From: Gaiellasilicea sp035553355
GTDB taxonomy: Bacteria > Actinomycetota > Thermoleophilia > Gaiellales > Gaiellaceae
Direction: 5' to 3'
DNA: 40,181 nt
Assembly: GCA_035553355.1 (NCBI GenBank)
Contig: DATMJW010000042.1
Span: 1-40,181, forward strand
The notes beneath the pieces were generated by a model. That model had not been told where the DNA came from. It saw only the letters and a program-made list of their open reading frames with translations, and did not search any database. The position numbers and the translations under genes are program-made. This document shows, piece after piece, positions 24,165-31,538 of this stretch; within the stretch, counting starts at the first letter, position 1; each line of letters opens with the position of its first letter.

Positions 24165-25462
24165 GCGAAGGGGGCGGCGCCGAGGGGTCCGGCAAGGTCG
24201 AGAACCCGCGCACCGGCGGCGACTACGCCCCGAGCGTGGCCGCGCGCCTGGCGCTCTGGCAGAGGGCCGGCGGGTTCGCCGTCCCGCTGCTGACGACGAT
24301 CGTCGCCTTTCTGATCGGCGGCCTCGTCGTGATCATCACGACGGGGAAGAACCCGCTCACGACGTACAAGGCGATCTTCCAGGGCGCCGGGCTCGACTGG
24401 TTCCTGCAGGTCGGGAACCACAGCGTCGGCATCCCGTTCACCGACACGAAGGTCTGGTTCCCGTGGGACACGGCCTCCCTCGCCGGGCTCAACCTCCAGC
24501 AGACGCTCATCATCTGGGTGCCGCTCGCGCTCACGGGGCTCGCCGTCGCGTTCGCCTTCCGGTGCGGCATGTTCAACATCGGCGGTCAGGGCCAGTACCT
24601 CGTCGGCGCCGTGATGGCCGTCTGGATCGGGTCAGAGCTGCCGCAGCTCCCGGGCGTGCTGCACATCCTCCTGGCCGCCGGGGCCGGCACGCTCGTCGGC
24701 GCGGCCTGGGCGGGCATCGCCGGGCTCCTGAAGGCGACCGTCGGCGCCCACGAGGTGATCTCGACGATCATGCTGAACTGGATCGCCGTCTGGGTCGGGG
24801 TCTTCCTCTTCGGCCTCGGCGGCCCGCTCCAGAACGACCAGCCGGGCGGCGAGTCCGTGCCGGTCTCGAACGACATCCACGAGGGCGCGAAGCTCTCGGT
24901 GTTCTGGGGCGACCCGCTGCTGCAGGGCCTGCACGTCGGCGTCCTGGTCGCGCTCGCAGCGCTCGTCCTCTACTGGATCACGCTCAACCGGACGACGCTC
25001 GGGTACGAGGTGCGCGCGGTGGGCTACAGCCCCGAGGCCGCGCGGTACGGCGGCATCTCCGTCGCACGCAACTACTTCCTCGCGATGGCGATCTCGGGCG
25101 CGTTCGCCGGCCTCGCCGGGACGATGGACATCCTCGGCTGGCAGTACCGGCTGAACACGAACGACATCCTGCTCTCGACGATCGGCTTCACCGGGATCGC
25201 CGTCGCCCTCCTCGGCCGGAACACCGCGTTCGGAGTCGCTGCGGCAGGTCTGCTCTTCGCCGCGCTCGTGACCGGGACCTCGACGCGGAACCTCGACCCC
25301 GAGATCTTCCGACCCGAGCTCGCGTCGAACCTCACGCTCCTGATCCAGGGCCTCGTCGTGCTCTTCGTCGGCGCCGACGTGATGATCCTCTACCTCCTGA
25401 ACCTGCGGAAGCGCCGGCGGCGCACGGCGGCCGCGCCCATGGAGGGAGAGACGGTTGGCTGA
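24161..25462 (+). CDS. BMP-type ABC transporter permease (first)
   Basis: A 433-residue inner-membrane permease of the branched-chain/ribose superfamily (BPD_transp_2; NupP/YufP-like). After a hydrophilic N-terminal 30 residues come about ten hydrophobic segments, including VPLLTTIVAFLIGGLVVIIT. The family motif FRCGMFNIGGQGQYLVGA is near residue 130, and GYEVRAVGYSPEAARYGGI near 285. It is translationally coupled to the ATPase (ATGA) and pairs with the following permease to form the channel. GGAGGG inside its last codons serves as the ribosome site for the next gene. Confidence 0.94.
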   Translation: MSEGGGAEGSGKVENPRTGGDYAPSVAARLALWQRAGGFAVPLLTTIVAFLIGGLVVIITTGKNPLTTYKAIFQGAGLDWFLQVGNHSVGIPFTDTKVWFPWDTASLAGLNLQQTLIIWVPLALTGLAVAFAFRCGMFNIGGQGQYLVGAVMAVWIGSELPQLPGVLHILLAAGAGTLVGAAWAGIAGLLKATVGAHEVISTIMLNWIAVWVGVFLFGLGGPLQNDQPGGESVPVSNDIHEGAKLSVFWGDPLLQGLHVGVLVALAALVLYWITLNRTTLGYEVRAVGYSPEAARYGGISVARNYFLAMAISGAFAGLAGTMDILGWQYRLNTNDILLSTIGFTGIAVALLGRNTAFGVAAAGLLFAALVTGTSTRNLDPEIFRPELASNLTLLIQGLVVLFVGADVMILYLLNLRKRRRRTAAAPMEGETVG

Positions 25463-26648
25463 CGTGTTGCTCCGCCGCCTGCCGCGCGGCGCGCGCGCGG
25501 TCGCGTGGGTCGGGATCCTCGTCGGCCTCGCGGCGTTCTGGGTCGCGCTCCCGCCGGTCAACGTGCGGACGCCGGTCGTGCCGCTCGTGATCGGGGTCGC
25601 CGCGATCGCACTCGGGGCGTGGGCGCTCCGGGGCGGCGTGCGCCGTCTCGCGTGGGGCGCGATCGTCGCGGGTGTCGCCGGGATCGGCCTCGGCTGGCTC
25701 GCGACGCGTTCGAGCGTCGGGAACCTCGAGCAGGTTGTCGTCTGGTCGGCGCTCTTCGCGGCGATGCTGCGGTTCGCGACGCCGCTCGCGTTCGCGGCGA
25801 TGGGCGGCATCTTCTCCGAGCGGAGCGGCGTCGTGAACATCGGGCTCGAGGGGATGATGCTCGCCGGCGCGTTCTTCGGGATCCTCGCCGCCGACAAGCT
25901 CGGCTCCTGGTGGATCGGCCTCGTCTGCGCGGCGATCGCGGGCGGGCTCTTCGCGCTCGTCCACGCGTTCTTCTCGATCCACCTCCGAGCCGATCAGATC
26001 GTGAGCGGCTTCGCGATCAACTTCCTCGCGCTCGGCATCACGGGCTACGTCTTCCTCGACCTCTACGGCGGCGAGGGGACGCCGCCGAACGTCTCGCGCA
26101 TCCCGGACGTGCACCTCGGGTTCCTCAAGGACTGGTACTTCATCGGTCCGATCCTCGGGCAGCTGAACCTCATGATCTGGCTCGCGGCCCTGACGATCGT
26201 TCTCACGTGGTTCGTCTTCTTCAAGACGCCCATCGGCCTGCGGATCCGGTCGGTCGGCGAGCATCCGCGAGCGGCGGAGACGGTCGGCATCTCCGTCTAT
26301 GCGACCAGGTACGCCGCGGTGACGCTCTCGGGGATGTTCGCGGCGCTCGGCGGCGCCTATCTCTCGATCGGGTTCGTCAACTCGTTCAACCAGAACATGA
26401 CCGCCGGGCGCGGCTTCATCGCGCTGGCCGCCGTCATCTTCGGCAGCTGGCGGCCCTTCGGCGCCGCAGCCGCCGCACTGCTCTTCGGGTTCTCGAGCGC
26501 CCTCGCGCAGCGGTTGCCCGCGTACTCCGAGTCGGCGGCGGTGCTGTTCCAGGCGCTGCCGTACGTCCTCACGCTCATCGTCGTGGCCGGCGTGATCGGC
26601 CGCTCGATCCCGCCCGCAGCGGTTGGTCGGCCCTACAAGAAGCAGTAA
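25455..26648 (+). CDS. BMP-type ABC transporter permease (second)
   Basis: A 397-residue permease (NupQ/YufQ-like). It starts at TTG 25455, 9 nt after GGAGG (25441-25445) and overlapping the first permease by 8 bp. The first 110 residues hold extra hydrophobic segments. The core follows, with FAAMGGIFSERSGVVNIGLEGMM, the equivalent of the FNIG motif, and LRIRSVGEHPRAAETVGI. It completes a classic order: binding proteins, ATPase, permease, permease. With the nucleoside hydrolase and ribokinase-like genes nearby, nucleoside import is the likely role. Confidence 0.94.
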   Translation: MADVLLRRLPRGARAVAWVGILVGLAAFWVALPPVNVRTPVVPLVIGVAAIALGAWALRGGVRRLAWGAIVAGVAGIGLGWLATRSSVGNLEQVVVWSALFAAMLRFATPLAFAAMGGIFSERSGVVNIGLEGMMLAGAFFGILAADKLGSWWIGLVCAAIAGGLFALVHAFFSIHLRADQIVSGFAINFLALGITGYVFLDLYGGEGTPPNVSRIPDVHLGFLKDWYFIGPILGQLNLMIWLAALTIVLTWFVFFKTPIGLRIRSVGEHPRAAETVGISVYATRYAAVTLSGMFAALGGAYLSIGFVNSFNQNMTAGRGFIALAAVIFGSWRPFGAAAAALLFGFSSALAQRLPAYSESAAVLFQALPYVLTLIVVAGVIGRSIPPAAVGRPYKKQ

Positions 26649-26982
26649 CGGGTCCGGCCGCGCGCCCGGAGCGCGCCTGTCGGTCCTGCTCGGGGTGCTG
26701 TCGCTCGCGACAGTACCCGCGGCGATCGCGGCGACGAACGTGTCGCGGCGCTACGAGCTGCTCGACGCGGTCGTCTCGATCCCGGTCGGTGTCCTGCTCG
26801 GGCTCGCGGCGATCCTCCTCGCGCGACGCGCCCGGCGGCGGCTCACGCGCTCGATCCTCGGCGCCCGCGGAGGCAGAGCCGCGCGTGCCGGCCGGCTCCT
26901 CGGGCTCGCCGGCCTCCTCCTGTCGGTCACGGCCGCGATGGCCGTCGGCGTGTACCACGTGCTGGCCGCCGTCGACGCCTGA
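26623..26982 (+). CDS. Small multi-pass membrane protein
   Basis: About 119 residues if begun at TTG 26623, which overlaps the permease by 26 bp. No ATG is available before the first helix, and GTG 26695 would cut that helix. Three hydrophobic stretches are seen: LSVLLGVLSLATVPAAIAA, VVSIPVGVLLGLAAILLA and LLGLAGLLLSVTAAMAVGVY. A basic loop (RRARRRLTRSILGARGGRAAR) lies between the second and third. The family is not recognised. In Bacillus a membrane phosphatidyltransferase gene (pgsA) sits nearby, but this protein lacks its motif. Confidence 0.6.
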   Translation: MVGPTRSSNGSGRAPGARLSVLLGVLSLATVPAAIAATNVSRRYELLDAVVSIPVGVLLGLAAILLARRARRRLTRSILGARGGRAARAGRLLGLAGLLLSVTAAMAVGVYHVLAAVDA

Positions 26983-27012
26983 GCGCGCCTGTCCCCGCGG
27001 AGGACGTCCCGC

Positions 27013-27018
27013 TACGAT
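27013..27018 (+). promoter_or_regulatory. Leaderless-type -10 box before the RodZ-like gene
   Basis: TACGAT ends 6 nt before the GTG at 27025; no ribosome site lies between. Confidence 0.5.
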
Positions 27019-27024
27019 CGGGAC

Positions 27025-27753
27025 GTGTTCGAGATCGGGAACAGCCTCCGCGAGGCGCGCCTGCGCCGACAGCTCGACTTCCCCGAGCTCGAGCACGCGA
27101 CGAAGATCCGGGCGAAGTACCTGCGCGCCCTCGAGGACGAGCGGTTCGAGCTGCTCCCGTCGCACACGTACATCAAGGGCTTCCTCCGCGCCTACGCCGA
27201 CGAGCTCGGCCTCGACGGCCAGCTCTACGTCGACGAGTACAACTCCCGCTACGTCATCGGTGACGACGAGGCTCCGGTGCGCACGCGCCGCGTTCCGGCG
27301 GCGAAGAGGCGGCGCGCCGAGCGCAGGGAGTCGCGCGTCGTCCTCCTCGCGCTGACGTCGATCGGTGTCCTCACGGCGCTCGTGATCGCGGCGTGGCGCT
27401 TCGGCGACCCCGAGCAGCCGCGCGTGCCCGGCCTCGGTGACACGACGGCAGCACGGACGACGGCGGCGGCGCCGCGGCCGGACGGGCGAGTCGTGCTCGA
27501 GGTGATCGCGACGCGCGGCGACTCGTTCGTCGACGTTCGGCGGGGCGACGCGATCGGCATCGCCGAGTTCACCGGCACCATCGAGCGCGGCCAGCGGCAG
27601 CGCTTCACCGGGAGCGTCCTGTGGCTGCAGGTGCGGACGCCGGCGAACGTCGTCGTTCGGCTGAACGGGAATCGCGTCCGCCTGCCCAAGGCCGCGACGA
27701 CGCGGGGCGTCTTCGTCACCGCGAAGCGGATCGTCGCCGCCGGCGCCGCTTGA
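27025..27753 (+). CDS. RodZ-like protein: HTH domain, one membrane helix, DUF4115
   Basis: A 242-residue protein built like RodZ/YmfM: an N-terminal HTH_25 domain (about 3-70, GNSLREARLRRQLDFPELE), a basic segment, one membrane helix (about 104-124, VVLLALTSIGVLTALVIAAW), an Ala/Thr-rich linker and a C-terminal DUF4115 beta domain. RodZ links the MreB cytoskeleton to the wall-building machinery; no mreB is in the window, so the role here is inferred. The place before cinA-recA matches ymfM in Bacillus, although pgsA is missing. The stop overlaps cinA as TTGA. Confidence 0.88.
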   Translation: MFEIGNSLREARLRRQLDFPELEHATKIRAKYLRALEDERFELLPSHTYIKGFLRAYADELGLDGQLYVDEYNSRYVIGDDEAPVRTRRVPAAKRRRAERRESRVVLLALTSIGVLTALVIAAWRFGDPEQPRVPGLGDTTAARTTAAAPRPDGRVVLEVIATRGDSFVDVRRGDAIGIAEFTGTIERGQRQRFTGSVLWLQVRTPANVVVRLNGNRVRLPKAATTRGVFVTAKRIVAAGAA

Positions 27754-29024
27754 CGCGCCCGCGCGCGGTCCTCGTCGTCACGGGCAGCGAGCTCGTCCGC
27801 GGCGAGCGGACGGATCTGAACGGCCCGTTCCTGGCACGGCAACTCCTCTCGCTCGGGATCGAGCCTGCGCGCATCCAGGTCGTCGGCGACGCCGCCGACG
27901 AGCTCGAAGCGGCGCTGCGGGACGCAGTGAAGGGCGCCGACCTCGTCGCCGTCTCCGGCGGCCTCGGCCCCACGCACGACGACCGCACGGTCGAGGTCGT
28001 CGCGCGTGTCGCGGGGCGCCCGCTCCGGCTCGACGAGCCGCTCGAGCGGGAGATCGAGGCGTTCTCCCGCGCCGTCGCGGAGCGGATGCGCCGCCCGTAC
28101 GCCGACTTCGCGGAGGGCGTCCGCAAGCAGGCGACGCTCCCCGACGGCGCCGTCTCGCTCGGCCTCGCGGGCACCGCGCCCGGCATGGTCGTGGACGCGG
28201 GCGGGACGCCGGTCGTCGTCCTTCCCGGCCCGCCGCCGGAGCTGCAGAAGCTGTGGCCGAACGCCCTCGAGGTACCAGCGGTGCGCGCAGTCCTCGAGCG
28301 TGCGCGGCAGCCACACCGTCGCACGCTGCGGTTCTTCGGGGCGGGCGAGTCGACGGTCGCGCAGGCGTTCGCAGAGGCGGGCGGCGAGCGCGGCGGGCTC
28401 GAGGCGACGATCTGTGCGCGGGACTTCGAGATCGTGCTCGAGCTGCTCGCCGAGCCCGGCGAGGAGGAGCGCGCCGAGCAGCTGGTCGGATCGCTGCGTG
28501 CGCGCCTCGGCCGGCACCTCTACTCCGACGACGGCCGGACGATCGAGCGGGTCGTCCTCGACCGCCTGCGCGAGCGGGGCCTCACGGTCGCCACGGCGGA
28601 GTCGTGCACCGGCGGCCTCGTCGCGGCCCGGCTGACGGAGGTCCCCGGCTCGAGCGACGTCGTCCTCGGCGGCATCGTCGCGTACGCGAACGACGTCAAG
28701 GAGCGCGAGCTCGGGGTCGCGCGGGAGCTCCTCGAAGAGCACGGTGCCGTCTCCGCGGAGGTCGCGGAGGCGATGGCGCGTGGCGCGCGGCGGCGCCTCG
28801 GCGCCGACGTGGCCGTGGCCGTCACGGGGATCGCAGGTCCCTCCGGCGGCACACCTGAAAAGCCGGTCGGGCTCGTGTACCTGCATGCAGAGACGCCCGA
28901 CGCGGCGGAAGGGTCGACGTTCACCTTTCCCGGCGACCGCGAGTCGATCAGACGCCGGTCGGTCGTGGCTGCGCTGCATCTCGTCCGGCGTCTCTTGGCA
29001 CAGAACCGGCACATTCCCGTGTGA
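27750..29024 (+). CDS. cinA: CinA: competence/damage-inducible protein, nicotinamide-nucleotide amidase
   Basis: A 424-residue two-domain protein. The N-terminal molybdopterin-binding-like domain holds GGLGPTHDD (70-78). The C-terminal CinA/PncC domain (about 265-420) has AESCTGGLVAARLTEVPGSS and VTGIAGPSGGTPEKPVGLVY, and in relatives deamidates nicotinamide mononucleotide in the NAD salvage cycle. TTG 27750 is the only plausible start: it overlaps the RodZ stop as TTGA and gives TRPRAVLVVTGSELVRG at the usual beginning. cinA next to recA is a widespread arrangement. The stop overlaps thpR as GTGA. Confidence 0.93.
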   Translation: MTRPRAVLVVTGSELVRGERTDLNGPFLARQLLSLGIEPARIQVVGDAADELEAALRDAVKGADLVAVSGGLGPTHDDRTVEVVARVAGRPLRLDEPLEREIEAFSRAVAERMRRPYADFAEGVRKQATLPDGAVSLGLAGTAPGMVVDAGGTPVVVLPGPPPELQKLWPNALEVPAVRAVLERARQPHRRTLRFFGAGESTVAQAFAEAGGERGGLEATICARDFEIVLELLAEPGEEERAEQLVGSLRARLGRHLYSDDGRTIERVVLDRLRERGLTVATAESCTGGLVAARLTEVPGSSDVVLGGIVAYANDVKERELGVARELLEEHGAVSAEVAEAMARGARRRLGADVAVAVTGIAGPSGGTPEKPVGLVYLHAETPDAAEGSTFTFPGDRESIRRRSVVAALHLVRRLLAQNRHIPV

Positions 29025-29593
29025 CTTCGGCGGCTAGCGTGGCGGCCGATGAGCAACTGCGTCTCTTCCTCGGACTCCGCGTGCCCGACGTCTGGGCCGG
29101 CGAGCTCGAGCGCTGGGGCGAGCGAGAGCTCACGGCGGGGCGTCGCGTGCCGCGCGGCAACCTCCACGTCACGCTCGCCTTCCTCGGCTCGCGGCCGGCG
29201 CGGGAGCTCGGTGCGATCGTCGACGCGCTTCGCGCCGCTGCGGCCGGTGCGGAGCGGCCGGAGCTCGAACCCGTGCGGTACCGCGAGACGCGCTCGGCCG
29301 GGATGCTCGTGCTGGAGGACGCCGGTGGACGTGCGACCCGGCTCGCCGGCGAGATTCAGCGGCACCTCGAGGAGCTCGGGGTGTACCGCCGCGAATCGCG
29401 TCCGTGGCTCCCGCACGTCACCGTCGTGCGCTACCGGAGCCCGCCGCGCCTGCGGCCGTCGCTGCCGGCGGTCGGAACACTTGTTCCGTCCGACGCGGCT
29501 GCTTACCTATCTCGGCTGCACCCGTCCGGCGCTCGCTACGAGGTGCTCGAGTCGTGTCCGTTAGGAGAGGCAGAACCAGGAGGCCGAGTCTGA
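29021..29593 (+). CDS. thpR: RNA 2',3'-cyclic phosphodiesterase ThpR (2H family)
   Basis: A 190-residue 2H phosphoesterase (formerly 2'-5' RNA ligase), which opens 2',3'-cyclic ends on RNA. Both HxTx signatures are present: HVTL at 49-52 (in RGNLHVTLAFLG) and HVTV at 132-135 (in WLPHVTVVRY). The GTG start overlaps the cinA stop (GTGA); GTG 29039 is an alternative six codons in. Its 3' half carries a LexA-type box and promoter-like elements for recA, which begins 14 nt after its stop. cinA-thpR-recA is an order also seen in other actinobacteria and Thermus-like lineages. Confidence 0.9.
   Translation: MTSAASVAADEQLRLFLGLRVPDVWAGELERWGERELTAGRRVPRGNLHVTLAFLGSRPARELGAIVDALRAAAAGAERPELEPVRYRETRSAGMLVLEDAGGRATRLAGEIQRHLEELGVYRRESRPWLPHVTVVRYRSPPRLRPSLPAVGTLVPSDAAAYLSRLHPSGARYEVLESCPLGEAEPGGRV
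29473..29510 (+). promoter_or_regulatory. LexA-type SOS box and recA promoter inside thpR
   Basis: CGGAACACTTGTTCCG (29473-29488) is a perfect palindrome, GAAC-N4-GTTC, the Gram-positive LexA box core. TTGTTC within it could be a -35 element, and TACCTA (29504-29509) or ACCTAT (29505-29510), 16-17 nt on, a -10. LexA binding would then cover the -35 region. It lies about 120 nt before the recA ATG. Confidence 0.75.
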
Positions 29594-29606
29594 TGAGGAG
29601 AGAGAG

Positions 29607-30686
29607 ATGAATCGCGAAGAAGCTCTGGACGTCGCCCTCGGGCAGATCGAGCGCCAGTTCGGCAAGGGATCCGTGATGCGGATGAGCGACCAGGCGCAGG
29701 TCTCGATCGGCGCGGTCTCCACCGGCGCGCTGTCGCTCGACCTCGCGCTCGGGATCGGCGGCTTGCCGCGCGGCCGCGTCGTCGAGATCTACGGCCCGGA
29801 GAGCTCGGGCAAGACGACGCTCGTCTACCACGTGATCGCCGAGGCGCAGCGCCGCGGCGGGATCTGCGCCTTCATCGACGCGGAGCACGCGATGGATCCG
29901 ACGTATGCGAAGCGCATCGGCGTCAACGTCGACGAGCTGCTCGTGTCCCAGCCGGACACCGGCGAGCAGGCGCTCGAGATCACCGAGCTCCTCGTCCGCT
30001 CGGGCGCACTCGACGTCGTCGCGGTCGACTCGGTCGCCGCCCTGACGCCGAAGGCGGAGATCGAGGGCGAGATGGGCGACAGCCACGTCGGCCTCCAGGC
30101 TCGCCTCATGAGCCAGGCGCTGCGCAAGCTTGCGGGGACGCTCAACCGCACGGACACGATCTGCCTCTTCACGAACCAGCTGCGGGAGAAGATCGGCGTC
30201 ATGTTCGGGAGCCCCGAGACGACACCCGGCGGCCGTGCGCTCAAGTTCTACGCGTCGGTGCGCATGGACATCCGGCGCATCGAGACGCTCAAGGACGGGG
30301 CCGAGGCGTACGGCAACCGCGCTCGTGTGAAGGTCGTCAAGAACAAGGTCGCGCCGCCGTTCAAGCAGGCCGAGTTCGACATCCTCTACGGCTCCGGGAT
30401 CTCCTGGGAGGGCTCGGTGCTCGACGTGGCGCTCGAGCGGAAGATCGTGCAGAAGTCGGGCTCGTACTTCAGCTTCGGCGACGAGCGCCTCGGACAGGGC
30501 CGCCAGAACGCGACGGCGTTCCTCCGCGAGCACCCCGACCTCGTGCAGCAGATCCTCGCGCGGATCCAGGCGGAGGCACCGGCGGACCAGGTGGTGTCGG
30601 CGCGGCTTCTGCCGTCGACGCTCGCCGAGAAGGACGTCCAGCCGGTGACGGACGAGGCCGAGGTCGAAGAGACCGCGGCCGCGTAG
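29607..30686 (+). CDS. recA: Recombinase RecA
   Basis: Strand-exchange protein and SOS coprotease, 359 residues. Walker A is GPESSGKTT (63-71), and the MAW-like start region ALSLDLALGIGGLPRGR precedes it. The L2 segment TPGGRALKFYASVRMDIRR and the C-terminal acidic tail (DEAEVEETAAA) are as expected. The ATG at 29607 follows the purine-rich GAGGAGAGAGAG, and the protein begins at the conserved N-terminal helix NREEALDVALGQIERQFGKGS. A LexA-type box lies upstream in thpR. recX follows 15 nt after the stop. Confidence 0.98.
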   Translation: MNREEALDVALGQIERQFGKGSVMRMSDQAQVSIGAVSTGALSLDLALGIGGLPRGRVVEIYGPESSGKTTLVYHVIAEAQRRGGICAFIDAEHAMDPTYAKRIGVNVDELLVSQPDTGEQALEITELLVRSGALDVVAVDSVAALTPKAEIEGEMGDSHVGLQARLMSQALRKLAGTLNRTDTICLFTNQLREKIGVMFGSPETTPGGRALKFYASVRMDIRRIETLKDGAEAYGNRARVKVVKNKVAPPFKQAEFDILYGSGISWEGSVLDVALERKIVQKSGSYFSFGDERLGQGRQNATAFLREHPDLVQQILARIQAEAPADQVVSARLLPSTLAEKDVQPVTDEAEVEETAAA

Positions 30687-30701
30687 CGCGACCCGCACGT
30701 C

Positions 30702-31295
30702 GTGGCGAAGACGGTGACCTCGCTCCGCGCCGCCGGCCCGGGGCGGGTCGCCGTCGAGCTCGACGGCGAGCGGTGGCGCACGCTCCCGCTCGAGGCGGTC
30801 ATCTCCGCGGGCGTCGAGGCGGGAGCACCGCTCGACCGCGCCCGCGCGCGGTCGCTTGCGCAGGCGCTGCGCCGCGTCCGCGCCGTCCGCGTGGCCTCCG
30901 CGGCGCTGCGGACGAGGGCGCGTTCCGCGCGCGAGCTCGAGGAACGTCTGGAGGTGCACGGAGTCGGCGCCCGGGAGCGGGAGCGAACCGTGGGCGTCTT
31001 CGCCTCCGCAGGGCTGGTCGACGACCGCCGCTTCGCGGAGACGCGGGCACGCGCACTCGCCGAGAGGGGCTCGGGGGACGAGCTCATCCGCGAGGATCTC
31101 GAGCGTCGTGGGGTGGCCGCGGAGGCGCTCGACGCGGCGGTGACGGCGCTCGAGCCGGAGCACGAGCGCGCCGCCGCGATCGTCGCGCGTCGCGGGCCCG
31201 GCCCCAAGACCGCCCGCTATCTCGCCGCCCGAGGGTTCTCGGAGGAAGCGGTCGCGCTCGCCGTTGCGCGCGATGGCGCCGAAGCGTTAGAGTGA
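30702..31295 (+). CDS. recX: Regulatory protein RecX
   Basis: RecX inhibits RecA filaments and is usually coexpressed with recA. The 197 residues from GTG 30702 contain the three-helix repeats of the family: RTRARSARELEERLEVHGV, then VVDDRRFAE-type sequence seen here as GLVDDRRFAETRARALAERG, then LIREDLERRGV and TARYLAARGFSEEAV. Length and position directly after recA support the call. The first 60 residues are more variable, as usual in RecX. Confidence 0.93.
   Translation: MAKTVTSLRAAGPGRVAVELDGERWRTLPLEAVISAGVEAGAPLDRARARSLAQALRRVRAVRVASAALRTRARSARELEERLEVHGVGARERERTVGVFASAGLVDDRRFAETRARALAERGSGDELIREDLERRGVAAEALDAAVTALEPEHERAAAIVARRGPGPKTARYLAARGFSEEAVALAVARDGAEALE
31264..31293 (+). promoter_or_regulatory. 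Possible promoter for the RNase Y gene
   Basis: TTGCGC (31264-31269) and TAGAGT (31288-31293), 18 nt apart, at the very end of recX, would start transcription near 31300 and give a leader of about 240 nt before the RNase Y ATG. Confidence 0.35.
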
Positions 31296-31538
31296 CGGGG
31301 CTTCCATCTGACGTTTTGCCTGCAAAAGCCCGCCGTTCCGAAACCTGATGAAGTCTTCTCTCCCCGACACGACGAAACTCCCCTGCGTTCCCGGCGACAG
31401 CGAAAGGACGCCGTAGCAGCAACGAGTTGACGCGCGAGAGCCGGAGCCGGCCGGGCGGGCCAGGCGCCGGATGTGAGCACCCGCACGCGCCCGCCAGCGC
31501 CTGCGGCCAATCGACCCTTCTCCCTGGAGGCAGGACGG
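31296..31538 (+). other. 243-nt recX-rny gap with hairpins, possible structured leader
   Basis: This gap holds A/T-rich words unusual for the window. TTTTGCCTGCAAAA (31314-31327) can fold alone, or GGGCTT (31298-31303) can pair with AAGCCC (31326-31331), using part of the same bases. GGCG/CGCC pairing occurs further on. No convincing gene is seen in it; the in-frame upstream extension of the RNase Y frame begins at GTG 31473. No known riboswitch was recognised. Confidence 0.4.

Noticed and set aside
29035..29051. TAGCGT followed 8 nt later by ATG 29049 as a leaderless thpR start
   Set aside because: ATG 29049 is in a different frame from the 2H phosphoesterase; the real protein starts at GTG 29021 or GTG 29039.
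31348..31400. Hammerhead ribozyme-like core (CTGATGA followed by GAAA)
   Set aside because: The bases between CTGATGA and GAAA do not form a proper stem II next to the core, and no matching stem III strand with a cleavage site was found.
31473..31538. Longer RNase Y from GTG 31473
   Set aside because: The added proline-rich stretch precedes the membrane anchor without homology, and a good GGAGG sits 8 nt before ATG 31539.
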